Origin: Thiomicrorhabdus sp. zzn3
GTDB taxonomy: Bacteria; Pseudomonadota; Gammaproteobacteria; Thiomicrospirales; Thiomicrospiraceae
Direction of reading: 5' to 3'
Assembly (NCBI RefSeq): GCF_029767755.1
Contig: NZ_JARUQS010000001.1
Span: 248,001 to 312,000, forward strand
DNA length: 64,000 nt
In this document: in pieces, positions 35,693 to 44,773 of the stretch
Layout: every line of letters starts with the position of its first letter
Position numbering within the stretch: the stretch's first letter is position 1
Made by a program: the position numbers and the translations under genes
Notes under the pieces: model-generated
What the model was told of the DNA's origin: nothing
The model's database searches: none
What the model saw: only the letters and a program-made list of their open reading frames with translations

Positions 35693-36720
35693 ACGGTCGA
35701 GCATTAGTTCACTCGGAACAAGAGAATGTGACTTCCCCGCAGGCCTGTTCGGAATTGAATAAGGAGCAGGGCGGATTTGCTTTGCTCACGGTGTTATTGA
35801 TTGTGGCGCTGGTGGCGATCCTTTCAGGCCAGCTGATTTACCAGCAGCATCTGACATTGAACCGCAGCACCCATATGTTGCATCAGGCGCAATCACTGGC
35901 GGTGGCCTGGGGGCTGGAAGGTTGGGTCAAGGAAGGCTTGAAGCTGGATGCGCAAAATAACCGCTACGATCACTTGCAGGAGATGTGGGCGCAACCGTTG
36001 GTCAGCATCCCGTTTGAAGGCGGAGAGATTTCCGGCCAATTGACGGATCTGCAAGGGCGTTTAAATCTGAATAATGTTCAGGTCAGTGATCAGGCGCAAC
36101 GTCAGCGCTGGCAGGAGGTGATTAACCGCTGGGCTGAACTGATCGGCTTGGAATCGCCGCCGGCAGAAGTGCTGACGGATTGGGTTGATGCCGATGAAGA
36201 GCGTCTTCCTGGGGGCGCGGAAAGTGATTCCTATTTGCTGATGCAGCCGCCTTACCGCGCGGCTAATCAGCCGCTGGTGATGCTTGAAGAGCTGAAAAAC
36301 CTGCAAGGGTTGCAGCAGATTGAATACGACGTTTGGCTGGCGTTGAAGCAGACGGCCGCCACCTTGCCGACCGTGACCGCAGTGAATGTAAATACGGCCG
36401 ACAAAACCGTGTTGATGAGCTTGATCGAATGGATGAATGAGTCGATCGCCCAGGCCTGGATAGAGTGGCGCAAGCAGCAGCCGGCGGAAAGTATCGAGAC
36501 GTTCAGAACGTTTGTTCAACAGCAGACGGGGATGGAAGCAGAAGCGGTTGCCGAAGCGTTCCCTGACTGGTTGATCAGCATCAGCAGTGAATATTTTTTA
36601 CTCTCCGGACGGATTGATTTCGGAGAATCGAAACAAGGTGTCTCGGCGATTTTTTATCGCCCGGACCAAAAAACGGTTCAGTTAGTACAAAGGTGGTTAA
36701 GTGTTGCAGAAACACCCTGA
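35689..36720 (+). CDS. gspK: minor pseudopilin GspK
   Basis: A 343-residue atypical pseudopilin. The cleavage site is GG^FALLTVLLIVALVAILSGQL, which lacks the usual Glu at +5 as is normal for GspK, after a 27-residue leader. The large alpha-domain carries LTDLQGRLNLNNV and LTDWVDADEERLPGGAESDSY (in part). GspK caps the pseudopilus. It overlaps gspJ by 4 bp. Confidence 0.9.
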   Translation: MNGRALVHSEQENVTSPQACSELNKEQGGFALLTVLLIVALVAILSGQLIYQQHLTLNRSTHMLHQAQSLAVAWGLEGWVKEGLKLDAQNNRYDHLQEMWAQPLVSIPFEGGEISGQLTDLQGRLNLNNVQVSDQAQRQRWQEVINRWAELIGLESPPAEVLTDWVDADEERLPGGAESDSYLLMQPPYRAANQPLVMLEELKNLQGLQQIEYDVWLALKQTAATLPTVTAVNVNTADKTVLMSLIEWMNESIAQAWIEWRKQQPAESIETFRTFVQQQTGMEAEAVAEAFPDWLISISSEYFLLSGRIDFGESKQGVSAIFYRPDQKTVQLVQRWLSVAETP

Positions 36721-38011
36721 ACAAAAACCAAATAGCGCGCAGGTATCGTCGGAAAAGGCGGAAATGGCCGAATTCGATGTGCAGCATGTCTGCTTTGATT
36801 TGAGCGGCAACTTGTTGTTTGCAGACCGAGAGGGGCAACTGCAAGAGGCGGCTTTATGGCAGCAGAATGAGGGGCAAAAGCAAGCATTGCAAAAAGCGTT
36901 TGCCGGCGTGGCCATAGTTTGGGTACCGAGCGAGCAGATGAATCTTCTGCATGGGTTGGTGCCAGGCAAGCGACGTGCCGACTGGATGGCCGCACTGCCA
37001 TACGCATTTGAAGAGTCATTGTCCGATCCGGTAGAGACGCTGCATTTTGCCGTGTTAAATCGTACGGTTGAGGGCGAAACCGACGTCGCCGTGATCAGTA
37101 GAGACAGAATGCAATTGTGGGTGGAGCAGTTGCAACAGAGCGGCTTGGATCATGCCTTGTTGGTTCCGGACTGTTTCCGGCTTCCATGGACGGTGCCGCA
37201 GACAGATACTCTGTCCAGCGAAAGCGTTGCCAAAGCGGGTGTGGAAGCTGAAAGCCAGGCAAAGAAAACGCAGCAGGCCTGGTCGGTCTATCGACAGAGC
37301 GCCCAGAGATGGGTGGTACGCACGGGGCCGTTCAGCGGCTTTGCGGCCACACCGCAATGGTTTGAACAGCTGAAGAACTTGCAGGTTCATCAACATCAGC
37401 CGGTTTCCGTGCAGTTTTACGAATCCACTCAATTGCTGCAAAGTTGCGACGCCAGCCGCAAAGGCCAAGATAGAAAAGTCTGTGGGCAATTTAATTTGCG
37501 CAGCGGCCCGTTTGCACCGCGCCAGCGCCAGTCGGGCGAGTGGCGCCGTTGGCGGTGGCCATTGGTGTCAGTGGCGGCACTTGTGGTTGTTTATCTGCTG
37601 GGATTGACGCTGCAGGCGCAACACGACCGGCAGCAGGCTGAGGCGTATCAGATGCAAACGCAAGCTTTGTTTAAGCAGCGCTTTCCTGAGGTGAAGCGAA
37701 TTGTGAATCTACGGGCCCAGGCCAAATCCGGGTTTGCTGGCGGAAACGCTGCTCAAGTCAGCGCGATCGGTCCGGCGGAGATGGTGCATAAGATCGAAGG
37801 GCTTTTTGCCAATTACTCTCAAGTAAAAATTAAACGTTTGGACTGGAAAGCGACTTCGCAAGAATTGAGTTTTCAGCTTGAAGCGCCGCAAGTCAGTCAA
37901 CTGCAAAGTCTGGCACAAGGGGTTCAAAAGCTGTATTCACGCAGCGAGTTGAAAGTGAAAAATGTCTCGCAAACATTGGCGGAAGGAGTGTTGTATGTGG
38001 TCGCAGATTGA
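36701..38011 (+). CDS. gspL: type II secretion inner-membrane protein GspL
   Basis: A 436-residue bitopic protein with a cytoplasmic actin-like domain (about residues 15-270; WVPSEQMNLLHGLVPGKRRADWMAAL fits GspL in two adjoining pieces), one membrane helix near 285-305 (WPLVSVAALVVVYLLGLTL) and a periplasmic ferredoxin-like domain (about 350-436). GspL recruits GspE to the membrane and pairs with GspM. The GTG start has AAAGGTGG 4 bp upstream and overlaps gspK by 20 bp. Confidence 0.88.
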   Translation: MLQKHPEQKPNSAQVSSEKAEMAEFDVQHVCFDLSGNLLFADREGQLQEAALWQQNEGQKQALQKAFAGVAIVWVPSEQMNLLHGLVPGKRRADWMAALPYAFEESLSDPVETLHFAVLNRTVEGETDVAVISRDRMQLWVEQLQQSGLDHALLVPDCFRLPWTVPQTDTLSSESVAKAGVEAESQAKKTQQAWSVYRQSAQRWVVRTGPFSGFAATPQWFEQLKNLQVHQHQPVSVQFYESTQLLQSCDASRKGQDRKVCGQFNLRSGPFAPRQRQSGEWRRWRWPLVSVAALVVVYLLGLTLQAQHDRQQAEAYQMQTQALFKQRFPEVKRIVNLRAQAKSGFAGGNAAQVSAIGPAEMVHKIEGLFANYSQVKIKRLDWKATSQELSFQLEAPQVSQLQSLAQGVQKLYSRSELKVKNVSQTLAEGVLYVVAD

Positions 38012-38483
38012 ACAGGCCTGGTCACAACTGGCCGAACGCGAACGCAAAATGGTGCTGGGTTTGGCGGTTTTTTTGTTGGTGACGCTTTTTTACGTTCTGG
38101 TTTGGCAGCCTTTGCATGAGCGCGCTCACTCGGCCCAGCAATCGGTTCAACGTGCCCAGGGTGAATGGCAGTGGCTGCGGGAAGAGGTCATCAAGCATCC
38201 GCGCCAGCACAGTAGCGGTGCGGTGTTACAGTTTGAAACTCAGTCTCAGCTGATGGCGACCATTCAAAGAACCTTGCGCGATGAAAACTTGCAAGGTTTT
38301 ATGGAAAGTATTACTCCAAGCAAGCGGGCGATTAGGGTCTCGTTCAAATCGGTTCCTGCGCCACGTTTGTTTCGCTGGCTGTCCGGTATGGAGAAACGGG
38401 GCTTAATCAGCCAGCAGCTGCAAATCGTCCCTGTGGGAACGGGGATGGTGGAAGTGATGGTGAGTTTTGAGGCGCAGCAGTGA
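37995..38483 (+). CDS. gspM: type II secretion protein GspM
   Basis: A 162-residue protein with a short cytoplasmic N-terminus, a membrane helix (MVLGLAVFLLVTLFYVLVW, about residues 19-37) and a periplasmic ferredoxin-like domain. GspM forms a complex with GspL in the inner-membrane platform. ATG 37995 has GGAAGGAG 6 bp upstream inside gspL, which decides the start over an upstream frame opening at 37962. Confidence 0.87.
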   Translation: MWSQIEQAWSQLAERERKMVLGLAVFLLVTLFYVLVWQPLHERAHSAQQSVQRAQGEWQWLREEVIKHPRQHSSGAVLQFETQSQLMATIQRTLRDENLQGFMESITPSKRAIRVSFKSVPAPRLFRWLSGMEKRGLISQQLQIVPVGTGMVEVMVSFEAQQ

Positions 38484-38484
38484 A

Positions 38485-39276
38485 ATGACGGCAAGGGGAA
38501 ATAAGAAAAGCCTGGTCGGGTGGAGTGTTTCGTTTTTTGCGGTATTGCTGATCTCATTGCTCTATCACTTACCCGCTCAATGGGTTGTAAAACAGACGCA
38601 ATTGCTAGACCACTTGCCGAAGAATGTGGTGGTCTCGGAAATCGAAGGTCGAGTTTGGCAGGGGACATTGCATTTAAGCGTGAAGCAACATAATCAGGAT
38701 CTGGGACGTTTGCATTGGGGATTAAGTCCAGGGTCGCTTTTAGGTTTGAAGCTCAAAGCGCAGATGCGCCTGGAACAGGCCCAGGGTGGTGCGCGTTGGG
38801 CGCTCTCCACGTCCCTGTTGAATCCGCAAAGTATGCATCTTGAAGCGCTGGAAGGGCAATGGCCTTTGCAGGAGCTGATGCCATTGATGCCGCCATCAAT
38901 CAGTGTTCTGGCCGGCCGTTCCGGCGCGCAAGGACAGCTTTCATTGGATCAGATCGATGTGCAGTGGGCGATGGATAAAAATTGGCCGACGTCGGTTCAG
39001 GGAAATGTTCATTTAAGCGGTGTTGACCTGATGGGGGTGCAGATTCCCAAGTTAAAGATCGAACCTGAGCTGATCGATCAAACCTTGAGCTTAAAATTGA
39101 ACGGCGGTGGAGATGGCTGGCAAATTGGTGGGACTAGTAAGTTGACGCCTAAGAGCTTTAATCATCAAGTCACCATTCGTGCCGATCAGGCGGCTAAAAT
39201 GCCAAGTTGGGTGGAATTGTTTATGCGCCGCAACAGCCCGGTATTGGCGACTTTGAATCAAAAAGGCCGTTGGTAA
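38485..39276 (+). CDS. gspN: type II secretion protein GspN
   Basis: A 263-residue protein with one N-terminal membrane helix (WSVSFFAVLLISLLYHLPA) and a periplasmic beta-rich domain typical of GspN (VVSEIEGRVWQGTLHL, GRLHWGLSPGSLLGLKLKAQ). Its role is accessory and not fully understood. ATG 38485 lies 1 bp after the gspM stop; the frame opens earlier with a TTG. It ends the gsp block; no gspO prepilin peptidase is in the window. Confidence 0.82.
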   Translation: MTARGNKKSLVGWSVSFFAVLLISLLYHLPAQWVVKQTQLLDHLPKNVVVSEIEGRVWQGTLHLSVKQHNQDLGRLHWGLSPGSLLGLKLKAQMRLEQAQGGARWALSTSLLNPQSMHLEALEGQWPLQELMPLMPPSISVLAGRSGAQGQLSLDQIDVQWAMDKNWPTSVQGNVHLSGVDLMGVQIPKLKIEPELIDQTLSLKLNGGGDGWQIGGTSKLTPKSFNHQVTIRADQAAKMPSWVELFMRRNSPVLATLNQKGRW

Positions 39277-39313
39277 CCGATATCAAGATCCCGTCTCAGA
39301 AAGGGGGTGTAAC

Positions 39314-41251
39314 ATGGTGAAGCGTTCAGTGATAAAAAAAGAGCGGCTTAAACAGGCATGGCTTGTGGCTTTGCTGGCGCTGAATGGTTGCGGTGGTGGC
39401 GGCTCTTCCAGTACCGCTGACCCGGTCCCCGCTCCGGAACCCGTTCCGGATGTCTTGATTGAAAGCATCAACGACCCCTTGATTGAACATCAATGGTATC
39501 TATACAACTATGGTCAAAGCGCCTTGACGGTTTCCGGTGACGGCGGAACGCTTAACAGTGAAGGTACCTATGCCGACATCCGTGTTTTCGATACGTTGGC
39601 CGACTCGCCCACAGCCTATGCTCAAGGCTATAGTGGCAATGGCGTGCGTTTGGCGATTATCGATAACAGCCTCGAAATCGCGCATGAAGATCTGGCTGCC
39701 AATGTGCTCGAAAACGCTTCCTATAATTTTTATGCCGACAGCAATGGCAAGCCTCTGCATGATCCCACTCCTCCGCTTACCGTAGAGAACCCAGATGGAC
39801 ACCACGGCACCGCCGTCAGCGGTTTAGCCGCTGCGCGTGGCGGTAACGAGTTGGGTATTTGGGGGGTGGCGCCCAGCGCGGAGTTGATGGGGTTCAACTT
39901 GCTCTATGCGAATTTTGATTTGACCATGGAGCTGGCGGCGTTGGGGTACGGTGATGTGATCAATAATACAGACTTTCCTGAACTGTATAGCGAAAGCGTC
40001 GATGTCTTCAATATGAGTTACGGGCGCAATCCTTACCAGGGCACCAATGAAAACCCGCTTTATTCCCCGGAAATCATTGCGGGCCTTAAAGCGGGCACAC
40101 AAACCTTGCGTGACGGCAAGGGCGCGATTTATGTCAAAGCCGGCGGCAATGAGTATGATGGCGGTGTCGTGTTTGACGCCAATTGGTGTGCCCAGGCCAT
40201 CGAGCATCAGGTGACCTGCTACAACGTCAATATGGAAAATGAAAACGTCACTCCGTATCAGATGGTGGTAGGGGCGTTTAATGCCGATGATCAGCGTTCC
40301 AGTTACTCCAATACCGGTTCGGCCTTATGGTTGGTTGGACCGGGAGGCGAATACGGTCTCGATTCACCCGCCCTGATGACCACGGATATGAGCGGTTGCG
40401 GGTACGGTTTCAGTCAGGATCAGGTCGATTATGGCTTGCCTCTCAGCAGCGATTTCAATAGCGGCGTTGACGGGTTGGGAAATGAAAGCTGTCACTATTT
40501 TTCTGCGTTTAACGGCAGTTCGTCGTCGGCACCGGTGATCAGCGGGATTGCAGCTTTGCTATTGGAAGCCAATCCCAATCTGACTTGGCGTGATCTCAAG
40601 CATATTTTGGCGACGACCGCGCGCCAGCTGGATCCGGAACTGGCGGAGAACAGCATGACGATAGACGGTCAGAGTGTGCTACTGGAACCGGGTTGGGTGA
40701 GCAATGCGGCAGGGTATCACTACAGCAATCATTATGGATTTGGGGCCCCGAATACCCTGGAGGCCTTGCGGATGGCGGAGGAATGGAAAAGCAACGGGGA
40801 AACGCTACCGGCGTTTAAAGAAAGTGATGTAGTGGTGGGAAGCGTGCCGGCCGATGCCGCCATTCCGGATAACAGCACTGCTGGTTTAACTGCAATATTG
40901 ACGTTTGCCGAGTCGTTGAGCGTTGAAAGTGTGGAGCTGGTTTTGAGTATTGAAGATCTCGTCGGAGTGCCTGAGGACGGTACGGCAAATAAGATTGATA
41001 TGAGCGATTATCAAGTGATTTTGCGTTCGCCCAGCGGTACCGAAAGCGTATTATTGACGCCATTCAACGCTTATCAGTCCGGTTACGATATGCGGGATTT
41101 GAAACTGATTTCCCATGCGTTTTATGGTGAGTCGAGTCAAGGTGACTGGCAGTTGGTTGTGCGCGATGTGGACGGATCAACCTCTAACCGCATCAATCAT
41201 GCCGGGGAAGGCAAGCTGACCGCTTGGTCATTAAAAATCTACGGTCATTAA
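39314..41251 (+). CDS. kexin-like S8 serine protease lipoprotein with P-domain
   Basis: A 645-residue subtilase. A lipoprotein signal ends at Cys26 (LALNGC), a Pro-rich linker follows, and the catalytic domain begins almost at once with DPLIEHQWYLYNYGQ, the usual start of mature kexin-like domains. The triad is Asp117 (AIIDNS), His164 (DGHHGTAVSG) and a Ser in NGSSSSAPVISG near residue 410. A C-terminal P/Homo B domain (about 505-645) ends TAWSLKIYGH. There is no room for an N-terminal propeptide; the next gene may supply it in trans, as in the Aeromonas sobria ASP-ORF2 pair. Position right after gspN suggests secretion by this type II system, perhaps with surface anchoring. Confidence 0.88.
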   Translation: MVKRSVIKKERLKQAWLVALLALNGCGGGGSSSTADPVPAPEPVPDVLIESINDPLIEHQWYLYNYGQSALTVSGDGGTLNSEGTYADIRVFDTLADSPTAYAQGYSGNGVRLAIIDNSLEIAHEDLAANVLENASYNFYADSNGKPLHDPTPPLTVENPDGHHGTAVSGLAAARGGNELGIWGVAPSAELMGFNLLYANFDLTMELAALGYGDVINNTDFPELYSESVDVFNMSYGRNPYQGTNENPLYSPEIIAGLKAGTQTLRDGKGAIYVKAGGNEYDGGVVFDANWCAQAIEHQVTCYNVNMENENVTPYQMVVGAFNADDQRSSYSNTGSALWLVGPGGEYGLDSPALMTTDMSGCGYGFSQDQVDYGLPLSSDFNSGVDGLGNESCHYFSAFNGSSSSAPVISGIAALLLEANPNLTWRDLKHILATTARQLDPELAENSMTIDGQSVLLEPGWVSNAAGYHYSNHYGFGAPNTLEALRMAEEWKSNGETLPAFKESDVVVGSVPADAAIPDNSTAGLTAILTFAESLSVESVELVLSIEDLVGVPEDGTANKIDMSDYQVILRSPSGTESVLLTPFNAYQSGYDMRDLKLISHAFYGESSQGDWQLVVRDVDGSTSNRINHAGEGKLTAWSLKIYGH

Positions 41252-41293
41252 CGGGTAAGCCATATTTTGGCATCTTAACAAAGTGAGAGCGCG

Positions 41294-41857
41294 ATGAAAA
41301 AATCAATTTGTTCAGGCCTGCTGGCTTGTTTGAGTCTGTTTATGCTGCCTTCGGCAAACGCTTTTAACGAAGCGTGCCAGTTGGTCGCCAAAATGGCGGG
41401 TCCGGCTTATGTGATTCAGGAAAATCGGGTGGCGAGTTTTACCCCGCCGGATAAGATGCCGGAAGAGTTCGAGTTGACCTTGCTGGAGCAAAACGGAGGG
41501 TGGTTTGTTTATCAAACCCAGCAGGCCTGGTTCGATAAAGAGACCTGCGCCCTGTTGCACAAACCTTCCGATCAAGGTCGGTTTGATTTTGCCCCGGTTT
41601 TGTTGAATCAATCGACGGGAAGCCATGCGGTCGTCACCAGCAGCTTTATGATCAAAACCTACCGCAAGCAAGACATTGAAAAAATGGCTGAACGATATCA
41701 TTTTCGTTTGTTGACTCTGCTGCCAAGCGGCAGCGCAGCGATTTTCGACGTCGGCGAGGTAGCCTCCTACGATCGGATGCTCGAAACCTTGGATCGCGAT
41801 AAAGATGTTCAAGTGGCGGCGCCACTGTTGTCCGAGCCTCGTTATCGCCTACGCTAA
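41294..41857 (+). CDS. exported small protein, possible external chaperone of the protease
   Basis: A 187-residue protein with a clean signal peptide (MKKSICSGLLACLSLFML, cleavage after SANA). The last 75 residues (SSFMIKTYRKQDIEKMAERY, then LLTLLPSGSAAIFDVGEV and DRDKDVQVAAPLL) have the strand-helix-strand pattern of subtilase propeptides of the I9/fervidolysin type. The gene follows the S8 protease by 42 bp and the protease itself lacks a propeptide. In Aeromonas sobria the downstream ORF2 product folds the kexin-like protease ASP in this way. Two cysteines in the mature part may form a disulfide. The chaperone role is inference from layout and weak pattern similarity. Confidence 0.6.
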   Translation: MKKSICSGLLACLSLFMLPSANAFNEACQLVAKMAGPAYVIQENRVASFTPPDKMPEEFELTLLEQNGGWFVYQTQQAWFDKETCALLHKPSDQGRFDFAPVLLNQSTGSHAVVTSSFMIKTYRKQDIEKMAERYHFRLLTLLPSGSAAIFDVGEVASYDRMLETLDRDKDVQVAAPLLSEPRYRLR

Positions 41858-42146
41858 TGTATTGATATCTATGCGTAAAGCGTTGGGTTATTCCTGGTTT
41901 TCCCCGTTTTTTCCTATTTTGCACTAGCGAACGACACAATAAATTTGGTGCAAAGCCTCTTTTTTTTCCTGTTTTTGGTGCTGTATTGATGCGTTTTTCC
42001 TTCTTTCGTGAGAGAGAATTTCATCGTTTCGCGTTAATTGTTTATTTTGAAAGGTAAAAGGTATCTTGGCATGTAATGTGTTATATATTTAAACAAACAT
42101 CAACAATTGTTAACAAAGTTAATCAATATCGAGCAAACGAGTGGCC
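41858..42146. other. AT-rich intergenic region before the Cache gene
   Basis: About 290 bp with no supported gene. It should contain the promoter of the tandem-Cache gene. A run of AT-rich short palindromes near 42100-42120 (CAATTG, TTAAC) is present but matches no operator I recognise, and no terminator for the preceding pair is clear. Confidence 0.4.
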
Positions 42147-44159
42147 ATGCATCAGAATCAATCGGAATCACTTAAGGATTATATTCAGTACCTGCCAGAG
42201 GTGAAAAAGTATGTAGAAGAGTTGCAGCATCAGGATCTGTGGTGGACCACGGTTGCGATGGTCGGGAAGATCAATAATGAAAACATGGATTCCCAGTTGC
42301 TCGACTCGATCGTCGATACCCAGCAGGAATTTCAGGGGCTGCGTGATCGCATGATCTCCGAATTGATCGGACGCTATCTGAACCAGGCTAACAGTGAAAT
42401 CATCCTTAAAGCCCAGGCTGCGATTGATATTTTGATTCGTAACCTGTTCGAACGGACCGCTGACGTCGGTTTCTTGGCGACAGATGACGATTTGGTCGAG
42501 TTTATGGCAAAGTCGTCGGTGTCTGACGAAGAGCAGGATTTCATCTATCGCCGTATCCAGGAGTATGTAGCCAAGTACAGTGTCTATGACGATGTCTTGC
42601 TCGTGTCGACATCCGGCGATGTCCGTGCCAAATTGAATCCCCAGAACCCGACGACTCACAGTGTTGATCCGCTGATTCGCGAAACCGCGAATACGGATGA
42701 AGAGTATGTTGAGGTTTACCGATATTCCGACTTGTTTGCCAATAAAGAGAAAAGCCTGATTTACGCCAAGAAAATCCTCGCTGAAATTGATGGGCAGTCG
42801 CAGGTTGTGGGGGTGTTGTGTTTAAGCTTCAATATTGAAGACGAATTGGAGCGACTTTTTAACACGCTGAACAACGGTCAGGACGGCTATTCGATCATGT
42901 TGTTGGATGACCAAGGCAAAACTCTGGCATCCAACGATCCGCAACAGCACCCGCTGGGCAAGCAGCAAATTCGCCCTAAATCGTATGAAGTGCCGGAACG
43001 AATCGGCGCTAATTTGCACTTCACAACCAAGACCACCGGGTATCAAGGCTTCTACGGCTTGCCTTGGTATGGTTATGTGACCGTGCCCAATCAAACCGCC
43101 TTTGCCGATCGTAAAAACCTCAAAGAGATGGATGTGACCATTCCTAAAAATTCACCGCTCTACCTTTCGCAGTTGGAAGAGATGAATTTGAAGGTGAGCA
43201 CGTTGCTCTTGATCGTGATCCTGAACGGCAAGATCACTTCATTAAAACGCGATGTGAAAGCTTTTTTACCCGTTTTGGATAACTTCCAAAACATCAGTAT
43301 CGATATACAGGAAATTTTTACCCGGTTTATTCATCACATTCATAATGTTCTGGTCAGGACCATTCAAGGCAAGGTGGCCTTCAGTGCGACCCTGGCGGTC
43401 GAAATCATGGATCGCAACCTGTATGAGCGCGCCAATGACTGCCGATGGTGGGCGTTGAACAGCACCTTCCGCCAGATTTTGACCCGTTATAACAATGAAA
43501 AAACGATTTCTGAAGTCGAATCCGATAAGCTGACGGAAATACTGATGTACATTAACAAACTGTATACGGTATACACCAATATCATGCTTTACGACCGCAA
43601 TGGACGGGTGATGGCGGTGTCCAATCCGCGCGAAAGTCATTTGGTGGGCACGGTGTTGCCCAGACCGCATGATTCTTCACGCTGTATGTCGCTTAATGAT
43701 ACGCAAGCTTATGTGGTTTCGGACTTCCATAAAACCGAGCTGTACGACGATCGTTACACTTATCTCTATCATGCCGCCGTCAAAGACTGGGAAAACCCGC
43801 AAAGAAATGTGGGGGGGATCGCTCTGGTGTTCGATAGCGAGCCTGAATTCGATGCGATGTTACGCGATTCGGAACCCAAATACACCAATCAGGCGCTCAA
43901 TGAGGCGACTTGCAGCGCATTTATCGACCGTGAAGGGAACGTGATTGCGACCACGTCGCCAACGATTAAAATCGGGGAGCGCATCGACGTGCCAAAAGAG
44001 GTTCTTAACGCTGAAAACGGTGAAACGGATACCGTGTTCTGGGAGTGGAACGGTCAGCCCGCTCTGATCGGTTACAAGGTTTCAGAAGGGTATCGCGAAT
44101 ACAAAAATGGCGATGGCTACGACAATGATGTGATCGCGCTGGTCTTTACCGGAATGTAA
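42147..44159 (+). CDS. soluble tandem-Cache sensor protein without transmitter domain
   Basis: A 670-residue protein without signal peptide or confident membrane helix. Two Cache-like sensor regions are visible: the first at about 140-340 (YVAKYSVYDDVLLVSTSGDV, LLDDQGKTLASN) and the second at about 465-665 (YTVYTNIMLYDRNGRVMAVSN, AFIDREGNVIATTSPTIKIG). Helical segments occupy residues 1-135 and about 345-460. Cache domains normally face the periplasm in chemoreceptors and kinases, yet here no MCP, GGDEF, kinase or CheW part is present. It could be a cytoplasmic ligand sensor acting through a protein partner. ATG 42147 was chosen; GTG 42141 is possible. Function unknown. Confidence 0.7.
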   Translation: MHQNQSESLKDYIQYLPEVKKYVEELQHQDLWWTTVAMVGKINNENMDSQLLDSIVDTQQEFQGLRDRMISELIGRYLNQANSEIILKAQAAIDILIRNLFERTADVGFLATDDDLVEFMAKSSVSDEEQDFIYRRIQEYVAKYSVYDDVLLVSTSGDVRAKLNPQNPTTHSVDPLIRETANTDEEYVEVYRYSDLFANKEKSLIYAKKILAEIDGQSQVVGVLCLSFNIEDELERLFNTLNNGQDGYSIMLLDDQGKTLASNDPQQHPLGKQQIRPKSYEVPERIGANLHFTTKTTGYQGFYGLPWYGYVTVPNQTAFADRKNLKEMDVTIPKNSPLYLSQLEEMNLKVSTLLLIVILNGKITSLKRDVKAFLPVLDNFQNISIDIQEIFTRFIHHIHNVLVRTIQGKVAFSATLAVEIMDRNLYERANDCRWWALNSTFRQILTRYNNEKTISEVESDKLTEILMYINKLYTVYTNIMLYDRNGRVMAVSNPRESHLVGTVLPRPHDSSRCMSLNDTQAYVVSDFHKTELYDDRYTYLYHAAVKDWENPQRNVGGIALVFDSEPEFDAMLRDSEPKYTNQALNEATCSAFIDREGNVIATTSPTIKIGERIDVPKEVLNAENGETDTVFWEWNGQPALIGYKVSEGYREYKNGDGYDNDVIALVFTGM

Positions 44160-44189
44160 CGACGATTCGCGCGTGCATGGTTGCGGCGA

Positions 44190-44223
44190 CTTCAAAGCTG
44201 AACAGGCCTGTTCAGCTTTGAAG
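44190..44223. terminator. 34-bp perfect palindrome between convergent genes
   Basis: CTTCAAAGCTGAACAGG is followed at once by its exact complement, giving a 34-bp perfect palindrome centred on the octamer CAGGCCTG. It lies 30 bp after the Cache gene and 10 bp after the end of the minus-strand thioredoxin-like gene, so it probably ends transcription from both sides, although T-tracts are poor. Confidence 0.65.
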
Positions 44224-44233
44224 CTTTGATGGG

Positions 44234-44755
44234 TTAACGTCCGTCGCTTTCTTCAACCAGTTGGTATAGATCCAGGCGTTTAGGGTTGCCCAGCTTTTCC
44301 AGCGCCTGATTGATGCGTTTTTCCAAATTGCCCGGGTAATGTTCTTCCAGGGTTAAACCGATAATCGGCTCCGCAATCTGCTCGCCTTGGGCGTTAAACA
44401 CCAGTGTGGTCGGCGCGACTTGAACCCCCAGTTTAGGCGCGAACGTTTTCATTTCCAGATCACGGCCGTCAAAATCTTTCATCATCCAGTGCGCCTTGTC
44501 CATGACGACTTGAGTGAACTGAGCATAACGTTCGATGTCGGTGGTTTCCAGCAACGGGTTAATGATATTTTCTTCCAGCTTTTTGCAGTAGTTGCACCAG
44601 GTGGCGGTGAAGAAGATCACTACCGGCACATTGTGCTTGGCCGCAACCTTCCCGGTTTTCTGCAGGTCGACTGCCAGCGGCAGAATTTCCCCACTAAAGG
44701 CGGGAGCGCTAAAAAGCAGCGTTAAGGTAACTAAAATTGTGCGTATGAATTTCAT
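44234..44755 (-). CDS. periplasmic thioredoxin-like protein
   Basis: A 173-residue exported protein: signal peptide (about 1-21, ending APAFSGE) and a thioredoxin fold with the redox motif CNYC in FFTATWCNYCKKLEE near residue 54, and a cis-proline loop (VAPTTLVFNAQG). The sequence resembles SoxW/DsbE-like thioredoxins in sulfur oxidisers, but no sox genes are nearby. It probably reduces or oxidises periplasmic cysteines. It is the last gene of a minus-strand group, 18 bp after the lipoprotein. Confidence 0.8.
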   Translation of the reverse strand: MKFIRTILVTLTLLFSAPAFSGEILPLAVDLQKTGKVAAKHNVPVVIFFTATWCNYCKKLEENIINPLLETTDIERYAQFTQVVMDKAHWMMKDFDGRDLEMKTFAPKLGVQVAPTTLVFNAQGEQIAEPIIGLTLEEHYPGNLEKRINQALEKLGNPKRLDLYQLVEESDGR

Positions 44756-44773
44756 AAAGGGCTCCTGACCGGG

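Noticed and set aside
33516-36720. Repeated GFTLIE coding segments as a possible DNA repeat
   Set aside because: These are the conserved prepilin cleavage motifs of gspG, H, I and J, not a nucleotide repeat.
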